64,000 bases of DNA from Flavobacterium sp. UBA7663 (GTDB taxonomy: Bacteria; Bacteroidota; Bacteroidia; Flavobacteriales; Flavobacteriaceae). The stretch is taken from NCBI RefSeq assembly GCF_002483315.1, contig NZ_DLHR01000020.1, forward strand, positions 199,821 to 263,820, given 5' to 3'. Shown here one piece after another: positions 26,770 through 34,955 of this stretch. Position 1 is the stretch's first letter; every line of letters starts with the position of its first letter. The notes below the pieces were generated by a model. That model searched no databases and had not been told where the DNA came from. It worked only from the letters and a program-made list of their open reading frames with translations. A program made the position numbers and the translations under genes.

Positions 26770-27615
26770 ATGAAAACTTCAATAAAATATTTAGTAGCTA
26801 TTTTTGCTATCGCCTTCACTTTTGTGTCTTGTTCAAATGATGATGAAACTACAGTAAATGAATTAGACGGAATCACTAAAATAAAAGAAATTACAAACGA
26901 TATTCATACGATTGAATTGTATTCTCAAATGGGAAGTTTAGAGCAAGGATACAATGAAATTAGCCTAAGAATTAAAGACAATACAACAGATAAATACATC
27001 AAAAATGCAGAGGTAAGTTGGGCACCATTAATGCACATGACTTCTATGTCGCATTCATGCCCATATTCAGCAGTAGAAAAAGTAACCGAAAAAGGTACTT
27101 TATATAGTGGTTATATTATGTTTCAAATGGCTCAAAATGAAACAGAATATTGGGATTTAAAAATTGATTACACAATTGATGAAGTAACTTACACTATAAC
27201 TGAAGTTATTGATGTACCAGCTTCTGCAAAACGTAAAGTAAATACATTTATGGGTTCGGATGGTACAAAATACTTAGTAGCTTTAATTGAACCGAATACC
27301 CCAAAAGTTGCAATTAATAACATGCAAGTTGGTGTTTGGAAAATGCAAAATATGATGACTTTCCCAGTTGTGGATGGTTATACTGTAAAAATCGACCCAA
27401 GAATGCCCAGTATGGGAAATCATACTTCTCCAAATAACGTTCATGCTACACAAGCTACTACTGGTGGATTATACGATGGAAAATTATCGTTGACTATGAC
27501 GGGGTATTGGAAAATAAACCTACAATTAGCAAATGCAGAAGGAACTGTTTTAAAAGGAGAAGAAATAACAGAAACCGTTACTGCTAGTAGTATTTTCTTT
27601 GAAATTGAATTCTAA
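26770..27615 (+). CDS. Met/His-rich lipoprotein, probable copper-binding
   Basis: 281 residues with a lipoprotein signal (TFVSC, Cys21). Two beta-rich halves are seen; the first has APLMHMTSMSHSCPYS near residues 86-101 and the second MPSMGNHTSP near residue 215, the kind of Met/His clusters that bind Cu(I). The fold looks like FixH/YtkA-type domains (inferred). Immediately before a NosA/OprC-like receptor gene, it may be a surface or periplasmic copper carrier supplying NirK and NosZ. A strong terminator follows. Confidence 0.7.
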   Translation: MKTSIKYLVAIFAIAFTFVSCSNDDETTVNELDGITKIKEITNDIHTIELYSQMGSLEQGYNEISLRIKDNTTDKYIKNAEVSWAPLMHMTSMSHSCPYSAVEKVTEKGTLYSGYIMFQMAQNETEYWDLKIDYTIDEVTYTITEVIDVPASAKRKVNTFMGSDGTKYLVALIEPNTPKVAINNMQVGVWKMQNMMTFPVVDGYTVKIDPRMPSMGNHTSPNNVHATQATTGGLYDGKLSLTMTGYWKINLQLANAEGTVLKGEEITETVTASSIFFEIEF

Positions 27616-27630
27616 TAATCTCATCTAAAA

Positions 27631-27664
27631 AAGGTCATTATCTCTTTTAGTAATGACCTTTTTT
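27631..27664 (+). terminator. terminator between copper lipoprotein and receptor genes
   Basis: Perfect 10-bp stem AAGGTCATTA (27631-27640) / TAATGACCTT (27651-27660) with a 10-base loop and a T-run. It lies 15 bp before the receptor ATG, so it may only partly terminate. Confidence 0.8.
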
Positions 27665-27678
27665 AAAAAATACTTATC

Positions 27679-29664
27679 ATGAAAAAATTAGTAGTATTTT
27701 TTCTGTCATTTTCCTTTTATTTTTCATTCAGTCAGGAATTAGATTCTCTAAAAACCAAAGAACTTAAAGAAGTTTTGGTGGTGGGAACAAAAGCACCATT
27801 GCATGAAAAACAAGGAAAAACACTCGCTACTTTAGACGAATTTTTGCAAAAATCAACCAAAGTAGATTTAATTAAAAGAGGTGCTTATGCCTGGGAACCT
27901 ATTATTAATGGTATGGCATCCGAACGCACTATTATAACTATTGACGGAATGCGAATCTTTGGCGCCTGTACTGATAAAATGGACCCAGTAACTTCGTATG
28001 TTGAAGTATCTAATTTATCAGAAGCTACGATTTCATCAGGACAACAAGGAAGTTGTCATGGAAATACGATTGGTGGTTCAATAGATTTAAAAAGAAGCCA
28101 ACGCCAATTTACCAATGCAGGTTGGGAATTCTTCGTCAACTCAGGTTATGAAACGAATAACCATCAAAAAATCATTGGTTCAGCAATCAATTATGCCGAT
28201 AGTTTGTTTTATGTAGATACTGATGTAATGTATCGCGATGCCGAAAATTATAAAGCAGGAAATGATAAAGAAATTCATTTTTCACAGTTCAGAAAATTGA
28301 ATTTATCGGCCACTTCTGGTTATCGATTGTCTCCTAATAAAAACATTGAAGCTTCAGTAATTTTTGATAGAGCTACCGATGTTGGTTATCCTGCATTACC
28401 AATGGATGTTTCTTTGGCGGAAGCTTTAATTACTTCGTTGAAATACAATTATAAACCTAATTCAGAGCAAATCGATAATTGGGAAACCAAACTCTATTTC
28501 AATACAATTACGCACACCATGGACGACACCAAACGTCCTGATGTCCATATTCACATGGACATGCCAGGTTGGAGTGATACCTATGGTTTTTATTCAAAAA
28601 TCAATGGAAAATATAAAAAACATCAATTTTTAGGCAATTTGAATTCGTTTTATAATCGTTCCGTTGCCGAAATGACGATGTATCCATCCGATCCAAACGA
28701 AAACTTGATGTTCATGTACACTTGGCCTGATGTTCGCACGTTGTATTCTGGAATTTATTTGGAAGATAATTACGAAATCAATTGCCATTCTAATTTGAAA
28801 TTAACTACGAATTTGGGATTTCATAATAACAATGTAGCAAGTGATTTTGGCTTACAAAGTTTACAGATTTTCTATCCTGAAATGGAAGCTTCAAATTCTC
28901 GATTCCTAAAAAGTATTTCGACTAATTATTTCTATAACAAAGACGGGATTTCGTATGGATTTGGAATGGGGTATGGCGAACGCGCTCCATCGGTTTCGGA
29001 AGGTTATGGGTTTTATCTGTTCAATAGTTTTGACGGATTTGATTATATTGGGAATCCAAATTTAAAAAATGAAAAATCGTTAGAAGGAAATGCGACTATT
29101 GGCTACAAAAAAGCACAATGGCAAACTAAAATTTCGGCTTCCTATTTTCATATTTACGATTATATCATCGGAATTCCGGATGCTTCGGTAGCGCCTATGA
29201 CTATTGGCGCCAATGGAATTAAAGTATATACCGCTTTAGATTTTGCTACTATTTTTTCTTCCGATTTTACAGTTAGTTATCAATTTTCAGATGATTGGAT
29301 TTGGAAAGGACAATTGGTGTATAACTTAGGAAAGGACAATGAAAGCAAAGGATTGCCTTTTATGAGTCCGTTTAACTACATGACTTCTTTAGGATTTAGA
29401 CCAGGAAAATTTACCTCTGAAATAATTTTAAAAGGGAATGCCACACAAACCGAATACAATACTTTTTATGGAGAAGACAAAACGCCTGATTATGTGATAT
29501 TAAACACTAACTTTGGTTACAAATTTACTTTTGATAAAGCTAAATTAGTACTCAACACGGGTGTTGAAAACGTTTTCGATTCCAATTATACTACCTACAC
29601 CGATTGGAAAAATCTTCCAAGAATGGGACGAAATATCTTTATAAATTTGATGTTTCAGTTTTAA
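27679..29664 (+). CDS. TonB-dependent receptor, OprC/NosA-like copper importer
   Basis: 661 residues: signal peptide (FSFSQ), plug domain and a 22-strand-type barrel. The plug has GMRIFGACTDKMDPVT, matching the Cys-x3-Met copper site described for OprC (C143/M147), and a barrel loop has DVHIHMDMPGW, close to the His/Met partner site. NosA/OprC receptors import copper needed for N2O reductase. The denitrification context supports copper uptake. Confidence 0.85.
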   Translation: MKKLVVFFLSFSFYFSFSQELDSLKTKELKEVLVVGTKAPLHEKQGKTLATLDEFLQKSTKVDLIKRGAYAWEPIINGMASERTIITIDGMRIFGACTDKMDPVTSYVEVSNLSEATISSGQQGSCHGNTIGGSIDLKRSQRQFTNAGWEFFVNSGYETNNHQKIIGSAINYADSLFYVDTDVMYRDAENYKAGNDKEIHFSQFRKLNLSATSGYRLSPNKNIEASVIFDRATDVGYPALPMDVSLAEALITSLKYNYKPNSEQIDNWETKLYFNTITHTMDDTKRPDVHIHMDMPGWSDTYGFYSKINGKYKKHQFLGNLNSFYNRSVAEMTMYPSDPNENLMFMYTWPDVRTLYSGIYLEDNYEINCHSNLKLTTNLGFHNNNVASDFGLQSLQIFYPEMEASNSRFLKSISTNYFYNKDGISYGFGMGYGERAPSVSEGYGFYLFNSFDGFDYIGNPNLKNEKSLEGNATIGYKKAQWQTKISASYFHIYDYIIGIPDASVAPMTIGANGIKVYTALDFATIFSSDFTVSYQFSDDWIWKGQLVYNLGKDNESKGLPFMSPFNYMTSLGFRPGKFTSEIILKGNATQTEYNTFYGEDKTPDYVILNTNFGYKFTFDKAKLVLNTGVENVFDSNYTTYTDWKNLPRMGRNIFINLMFQF

Positions 29665-29699
29665 AATTTACTGCTTTTTAGAAGAATTGGTTTTACAAA

Positions 29700-30137
29700 T
29701 CACAACGACTTTAAGAAAGTTTCCCCTGATTTGATGCCTAAAGCTAATTCTTCTAAATTAGTGGTTTCTAACATGTGAGCCAGTTCATTTCTTATACTTT
29801 TAAATTTATCATGTACTGGACAAGGATGCGTTTCTGAACATTGTGATAAACCTAATCCACAACCATGAAAAACTGCATCACCATCAATTGCGTTAACAAT
29901 TTCAACTAAAAAAGTTGTAGCAATCCGTTTTTTTGGAATATAAAATCCGCCATTAACACCTTTAACAGAATCAATGACTCCAGCTCTAACCAATATTTGT
30001 AGAATTTTGGCCGTAAAAGCTTGTGGTGAATCAATTTCTTTTGAAATATCTACAAAACCTACTTTTTTTTCTTCTAAAGAATGTTTGGCAATAAATATGG
30101 TAGCTCTTATAGCATAATTACATGATTTTGAAAACAT
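29700..30137 (-). CDS. Rrf2-family regulator, NsrR-like (copy 1)
   Basis: 145 residues: an N-terminal winged helix (YAIRATIFIAKH, then FTAKILQILVRAGVIDSVKG, GGFY wing) and three cysteines in HGCGLGLSQCSETHPC, the arrangement that binds a [2Fe-2S] or [4Fe-4S] cluster in NsrR/IscR. NsrR-type proteins lose repression when NO damages the cluster. It stands alone under its own DNR-type promoter. A paralogue lies at 34488-34922. Confidence 0.87.
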   Translation of the reverse strand: MFSKSCNYAIRATIFIAKHSLEEKKVGFVDISKEIDSPQAFTAKILQILVRAGVIDSVKGVNGGFYIPKKRIATTFLVEIVNAIDGDAVFHGCGLGLSQCSETHPCPVHDKFKSIRNELAHMLETTNLEELALGIKSGETFLKSL

Positions 30138-30196
30138 AATCGGTTGTTAATTATAAAATTAAGTGCCAAATATACAATGTAATTAGTATTAATAGG

Positions 30197-30210
30197 ATGA
30201 TTTTTATCAT
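30197..30210 (-). promoter_or_regulatory. DNR/Fnr-type box of Rrf2 copy 1
   Basis: Perfect palindrome ATGAT-TTTT-ATCAT (ATGATAAAAATCAT on the minus strand). A perfect TATATTTG on the minus strand ends at 30167, 36.5 bp from the centre; predicted leader about 25 bases. Confidence 0.8.
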
Positions 30211-30232
30211 CACTTTTTCAATTAAACATTCT

Positions 30233-31558
30233 TTAATAAGGAAAATCGAATTTGTTTTTTTTCCAAGATTTGACAAACAAATACACGATAAAAGTTCCCA
30301 TACTTAAAAATAAAATAGTTCCAAATATAATAAATAGTAAAACCCAATTTTCACTAGAACTACTCATTTTACTAAAGCTTTCCGAAGTTAATCCTGCTTG
30401 CCAAATCGCACGATGAATTCCCATCCCAATCAATGAACTCAGAAAAAGGAAGAGTGTACCTTGTACTACCCAAAAGGTAATGGTACCAAATTGTTTCCAT
30501 TTACTGTTATTAAAAGTAGGTTTTATGAAATAAAAGGCAGCAGCAATGATAATCATGGTGTTAATTCCAATGGTGGTTCCCATCGCATGAGCCACTGTAA
30601 TGTGTGTTCCGTGTGTGAACAAGTTAATCGCGGGAATTGACATAAATAGCGCAAGTGATAAGTTTATGGTTACCCAATAATCAGCAGCCATTAAAAATCG
30701 GTAAGGAAAGAAATAATAAAACTGCTTGTTTTCCTTTATTTGTTTGCTCCATTTATAAAAAATTCGAATCAAGATAATCCATTCAGTCATACTCACGGCA
30801 TAGGCAATGTAATGAATGAATTTTTCGGTTGGAAGCAAGTAAATATGATGTCCCCAATTGAACATCAAATTAAACATTCCTAAAAAATACATCGCAAATG
30901 ATAGTTTTTGGTAGGACGATTTTTCGTCGCCACTAATTTTTTCCATCAAGTAAAATGCAACACCATAAATGATTTGATTTATAGCACCTACTAGCGAACC
31001 ATTTACTTTCCACTGAATGGTCATATCGGCAATAAAATGCTCTCTGAAATAAGGAAAAATCCACAAATAATTTTCAATGAAAGTAAAAATGAAGAATACC
31101 AATCCGGTTAGCCACATCCAATAATATACAGGCCATTTTACTTTAAATCCAATTTGATGAATATAGAAAATCAAGAAGACAATGAAAGAGATAAAAATAG
31201 GCAAAGCCCACACTGGATTGAATTCCCAATATTCTCTTCCTCCAAAATCACCTGTAAAGTAACTGTAGAAAATCCCAGTTAAAGCAATTATCCAAAGCGT
31301 AAAATGAAGGTATTGTAGAAAGGTACCAAACTGTGAAGTTCTTTTTTTCTGAATGATTAAAGTTAAAAAACCTAAGCCCGCTGTTATGATGCCCAAATAG
31401 GCGCTACTCACATGAAGTGGTCGAAGCGACAAAAATCCCATTACACCCGATTTTGGTTCGGTTATTCTGTAGCTTTCAGAAGCTAAATGTCCAAAAAAAA
31501 GTCCTGCTAACAATAATAACAAGGCGATTCTGATGAGCCAAATTCCAATATTTCTCAT
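30233..31558 (-). CDS. NorB-like heme-copper protein with substituted FeB site
   Basis: 441 residues, 12 predicted helices, clearly homologous to NorB (GGREYWEF, NWGHHIY, FTHGTHITVAH). Aligned with the canonical NorB at 7789, the spacing from helix VI to the HH pair is identical (51 residues), yet the FeB ligand His becomes N186, the ligand Glu becomes V190 and the next Glu becomes N194. The HH pair (237-238), heme b3 His (H324) and first heme b His (H49) remain, but the second heme b His is replaced by M326. It should therefore not work as an ordinary cNor. It is coupled by a four-base overlap to a NorC-like gene in an operon with nadA and nadB. Confidence 0.8.
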   Translation of the reverse strand: MRNIGIWLIRIALLLLLAGLFFGHLASESYRITEPKSGVMGFLSLRPLHVSSAYLGIITAGLGFLTLIIQKKRTSQFGTFLQYLHFTLWIIALTGIFYSYFTGDFGGREYWEFNPVWALPIFISFIVFLIFYIHQIGFKVKWPVYYWMWLTGLVFFIFTFIENYLWIFPYFREHFIADMTIQWKVNGSLVGAINQIIYGVAFYLMEKISGDEKSSYQKLSFAMYFLGMFNLMFNWGHHIYLLPTEKFIHYIAYAVSMTEWIILIRIFYKWSKQIKENKQFYYFFPYRFLMAADYWVTINLSLALFMSIPAINLFTHGTHITVAHAMGTTIGINTMIIIAAAFYFIKPTFNNSKWKQFGTITFWVVQGTLFLFLSSLIGMGIHRAIWQAGLTSESFSKMSSSSENWVLLFIIFGTILFLSMGTFIVYLFVKSWKKNKFDFPY

Positions 31559-31986
31559 TTCTTTTCTAAGCTAAAAGTTCCTAGTATTTCAGGCTGATAA
31601 TCTTGTGGATTAGATGTTCCCGATTGATCTACATTTTTTAAAAATTGCAAAAGCGCGTTCATTTCCTCTTCCGATATTTCAAAGGCAGGCATTTGTTTTA
31701 CACCTGATTTTATTATGCCTTTTATATACGCTTCATTGTTGGCAGTTCTAGAATACACATTGGTTAAATCAGGACCCAAATAACCGCCTAAACCATACAA
31801 TTGATGACACGTATGACAGTTGTATTTCTGCCAAACCAATCGTCCTTCGCCTACTATTTGAAGTTCTTTTTCAGAATATTTAGTTGGACTAAAAAGGGGA
31901 ATAGCATAAATCCAAATGCTAAATCCAATGAAACAAAGGAAAAGAACGAAAAAAATGCGTCTCGGATGGGCAAAAAGGTTCAGCAT
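31555..31986 (-). CDS. NorC-like membrane-anchored cytochrome c
   Basis: 143 residues: N-terminal membrane anchor (about 10-32) and a cytochrome c domain with C57-HT-C60-H61 in YNCHTCHQLYGLGGYLGPDL, and a likely axial M99 (KQMPAF). The pattern is the NorC/CcoO-like type. It overlaps nadB by one base and the NorB-like gene by four, so all are translationally coupled. It is the presumed electron carrier subunit of the unusual NorB-like protein. Confidence 0.83.
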   Translation of the reverse strand: MLNLFAHPRRIFFVLFLCFIGFSIWIYAIPLFSPTKYSEKELQIVGEGRLVWQKYNCHTCHQLYGLGGYLGPDLTNVYSRTANNEAYIKGIIKSGVKQMPAFEISEEEMNALLQFLKNVDQSGTSNPQDYQPEILGTFSLEKK

Positions 31987-33509
31987 TATGAAGTAGTTTT
32001 TTCTTTTTTGACAGATTTTACTCGATATCTTTTGGGTAAACTATCTTTTAAAATAATTTCAGCCGTTTGAATTAAATTGTACGTTTCACATAAAAATGGA
32101 TGCGAATCGTATTTTTTAAATTTCATTTTGAATCGTTTGCTCATTTCAGTTACCATTTCAAATACTTTTTCAGTGTTTTTGGTATTGGCATATAACGAAT
32201 CGTATTTCATGAAATGTTGCAGTTGGTTTTTAAATTGCAAAACTTCGTCATGATGAATGTTTTTATAACGAATAGGGATAATTTCAACCTTATTCATTTT
32301 AATAGTATCCATTAGAGAAATCAAATGATTAGCCGAATCATGCGCATAAACAATCGCTTCCAATAGTGAATTAGAAGCCAATCGGTTCGAGCCATGAAGT
32401 CCCGTGTGCGAACATTCTCCGATGGCGAACAATTGTTTGATAGAAGTAGCTCCCATTTCATTCACCACAATTCCGCCACATTGATAATGCGCTGCAGGAG
32501 TTATCGGAATTAAATCTTTGGAAACATCAATTCCGTTTTCAAAGCAATAGTTGTAAACCTTTGGAAATTTTGTTTTAAACGTTTCTAACGGTAAATGTCT
32601 TACGTCGAGCCAAACGTGTTTAGAATGTTCTTTCTTCATTTCGTCAGAAATGGCTTTCGAAACAATATCTCGAGTTGCTAATTCACCATCAGGATGATAT
32701 TCGAAAACAAAACGCTCCATTTTATGATTTAAAATATGAGCTCCAAATCCTCGAATCGCTTCGGTAATTAAGAACGCCTGACTTTTATTAGGTTCGTAAA
32801 GTGCTGTGGGATGAAATTGAATATGTTTCATTTTTTCCAATTTAGCGCCCGCTCGATATGCCATCGCCACACCATCTCCAGTAGAAACAAACGGATTAGA
32901 AGTAACGCTAAACACTTGTCCCGATCCACCAGTTGCTAAAACAGTTGCTTTTGCTACGATGGAAGTCACTTCACTTTTTTCATCAAATCCAATGATTCCG
33001 ATGCATTTTTGATCATCTAGCAAAACATCTGTGGCAAAAAAAGAAGTTCTTATGGTAACATTCGCCAAATTTTGAACGACTTGAATCAACTTGGTTTCAA
33101 TTTCTAATCCTGTTTTGTCTTTGTGATGTACAATACGATTTTGAGAATGGCCGCCTTCTAATCCTAAATCCAATTCGCCTGAATTATTCTTATCTAATTC
33201 CACGCCCCATTGAATCAATTCTTGCAATCGGGCAGGAGCTTCTGTAATCACATGTTCGACTACTTTTTTATCGCAAATGCCTTTTCCTGCAAGTAAGGTG
33301 TCTTGAATATGTTGTTGGTAACTGTCTTTGATAAAGTCGTGTACTACGGCAATTCCGCCTTGAGCGTAATAGGTATTGCACTCGTCAATGGAAGTTTTGC
33401 TAAGTAAGGTGATTTGTAGGTTTGGATTTTGTTCACTGAGATATTTCGCTAGAGATAATCCTGCTAATCCTGTGCCTACTATTAATATATCTGTTTCTAA
33501 ATTTTGCAT
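31986..33509 (-). CDS. nadB: L-aspartate oxidase NadB
   Basis: 507 residues: FAD-binding ILIVGTGLAGLSLAKYL at the N-terminus, the fumarate-reductase-like catalytic region (HFHPT-type QFHPTALY, ELATRDIVSKAI, HLPLETF), and GSNRLASNSLLEAIVYA near residue 370. It oxidises aspartate to iminoaspartate for NAD synthesis and in other bacteria can use fumarate instead of O2. It lies six bases after nadA, and its stop overlaps the following cytochrome c gene, an unusual union with a NO-reductase-like pair. Confidence 0.93.
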   Translation of the reverse strand: MQNLETDILIVGTGLAGLSLAKYLSEQNPNLQITLLSKTSIDECNTYYAQGGIAVVHDFIKDSYQQHIQDTLLAGKGICDKKVVEHVITEAPARLQELIQWGVELDKNNSGELDLGLEGGHSQNRIVHHKDKTGLEIETKLIQVVQNLANVTIRTSFFATDVLLDDQKCIGIIGFDEKSEVTSIVAKATVLATGGSGQVFSVTSNPFVSTGDGVAMAYRAGAKLEKMKHIQFHPTALYEPNKSQAFLITEAIRGFGAHILNHKMERFVFEYHPDGELATRDIVSKAISDEMKKEHSKHVWLDVRHLPLETFKTKFPKVYNYCFENGIDVSKDLIPITPAAHYQCGGIVVNEMGATSIKQLFAIGECSHTGLHGSNRLASNSLLEAIVYAHDSANHLISLMDTIKMNKVEIIPIRYKNIHHDEVLQFKNQLQHFMKYDSLYANTKNTEKVFEMVTEMSKRFKMKFKKYDSHPFLCETYNLIQTAEIILKDSLPKRYRVKSVKKEKTTS

Positions 33510-33515
33510 GATGTT

Positions 33516-34451
33516 TTAGTTTAGCGCTAACATTCTTTGAATAGGAAGTAAAGCTTTTTCGATGATTTCGTTATCCAAATGTACTTCTGGACTTTCATCT
33601 TGTAAACATTGATAGAGTTTTTCTAAGGTGTTGACTTTCATAAACGCACACTCACTGCACGCACACGTATTGTCTTCTTTTGAAGGCGCTGGAATTAATG
33701 TTTTGGTTGGATTATCCAATTGCATTTGGTGTAAAATTCCCGCTTCTGTGGCTACGATAAAAGTGTCATTCGAACTAGTTTTTACATGATTCAGCATTCC
33801 CGAAGTGGAACCAATGTAGTGTGCTACTTTTAAAATATGCGTTTCCGATTCAGGATGAGCAATGATGGTAGCGGTTGGATGTTTTTTATATAAGTCGATT
33901 AATTTTTCTAAGGAAAACGCTTCGTGAACAATGCAAGAGCCTTCCCATAAAACCATATCTCTTCCAGTTTGTGCGATTAAATATTTGCCTAAATTTTTAT
34001 CGGGAGCAAACACAATGGGTTGGTCTTCTGGAATGGAAGCAATCACTTTTTTAGCATTGGAAGAAGTACAAACTATATCGGTTAAAGTTTTCACTTCGGC
34101 TGTGCAATTGATGTATGTTACAACGGTATGATTTGGATATTTTTCTAAAAAGGCTTTGAATTCATCGTGTGTACATCCATCGGCAAGTGAACATCCTGCT
34201 TTTACATCAGGAACGATTACTTTTTTATTAGGATTGACAATTTTAGCTGTTTCTGCCATGAAATAAACACCTGCAAAAACAATAATATCAGCATCAACTT
34301 GAGATGCTTTTCTTGATAATTCCAGACTATCACCTACAATATCCGCTATTTCTTGAATAGCTTCTTCTTGATAATAATGGGCGAGAATAACTGCATTTTT
34401 TTCTTTCTTTAGAGCAAGAATCTTTTCTTTTAAATCCGTAATCGTTTTCAT
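33516..34451 (-). CDS. nadA: quinolinate synthase NadA
   Basis: 311 residues with three Cys-bearing motifs for the [4Fe-4S] cluster: YINCTAEVK, EGSCIVHE and NTCACSECAFMK. It condenses iminoaspartate with dihydroxyacetone phosphate to quinolinate. The cluster is sensitive to O2 and NO, which may explain co-expression with an NsrR-like regulator (36 bp upstream) and NO-handling genes downstream. Confidence 0.94.
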   Translation of the reverse strand: MKTITDLKEKILALKKEKNAVILAHYYQEEAIQEIADIVGDSLELSRKASQVDADIIVFAGVYFMAETAKIVNPNKKVIVPDVKAGCSLADGCTHDEFKAFLEKYPNHTVVTYINCTAEVKTLTDIVCTSSNAKKVIASIPEDQPIVFAPDKNLGKYLIAQTGRDMVLWEGSCIVHEAFSLEKLIDLYKKHPTATIIAHPESETHILKVAHYIGSTSGMLNHVKTSSNDTFIVATEAGILHQMQLDNPTKTLIPAPSKEDNTCACSECAFMKVNTLEKLYQCLQDESPEVHLDNEIIEKALLPIQRMLALN

Positions 34452-34487
34452 TAAAGGATGTTTTTATCTTCTATATAAGTAAATTTT

Positions 34488-34922
34488 TTAAAGCTTAAGA
34501 AAAGTCTCTCCAGTATTGAATTCACTAATTAAATCAAGAAGGGAAGTCTCTCTAAGAGTTTTCTTCAAATTTTCACGTAATGGCTTATATTTATGATGAA
34601 ATGGACAAGGTTGTTTGTCTGAACAATCGTGAAGTCCTAAACTGCATCGGTCAAATAAGTCATTTCCGTCTATAGCTTTTACCAGCTGGTCTAATTTTAT
34701 TTGTTTCAATTGTGCTTTTTCAATTTCAAAACCACCTCCATTTCCTTTGATAGAATTTATGATGTTCGCTTTTACCAAACGCTGTAATATTTTAGCAGTG
34801 AAAGGTTCTGGTGATTCAATTTTTCTGGCAATATCTCGAATACCACAACGTTTACCAGCAGACGATTCTGAGGCAATGTAAATGGTAGCTCGTATAGCAT
34901 ATTCACAGGTTTTTGAAAACAT
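34488..34922 (-). CDS. Rrf2-family regulator, NsrR-like (copy 2)
   Basis: 144 residues, paralogous to the protein at 29700-30137: winged helix (YAIRATIYIAS, FTAKILQRLVKANIINSIKG, GGGFEIEK wing) and cluster cysteines in DRCSLGLHDCSDKQPC. It is the first gene of an operon with nadA, nadB and the NorC/NorB-like pair. The predicted transcription start lies about ten bases upstream of the ATG. Confidence 0.87.
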   Translation of the reverse strand: MFSKTCEYAIRATIYIASESSAGKRCGIRDIARKIESPEPFTAKILQRLVKANIINSIKGNGGGFEIEKAQLKQIKLDQLVKAIDGNDLFDRCSLGLHDCSDKQPCPFHHKYKPLRENLKKTLRETSLLDLISEFNTGETFLKL

Positions 34923-34955
34923 ATTTAAAATTTACACAAAGTTAGGGATTTTAAA

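Noticed and set aside
30233..31986. A simple duplicate of norCB
   Set aside because: The catalytic subunit lacks several essential ligands, and the context (nadA, nadB) is different, so it should not be annotated as an ordinary NO reductase.
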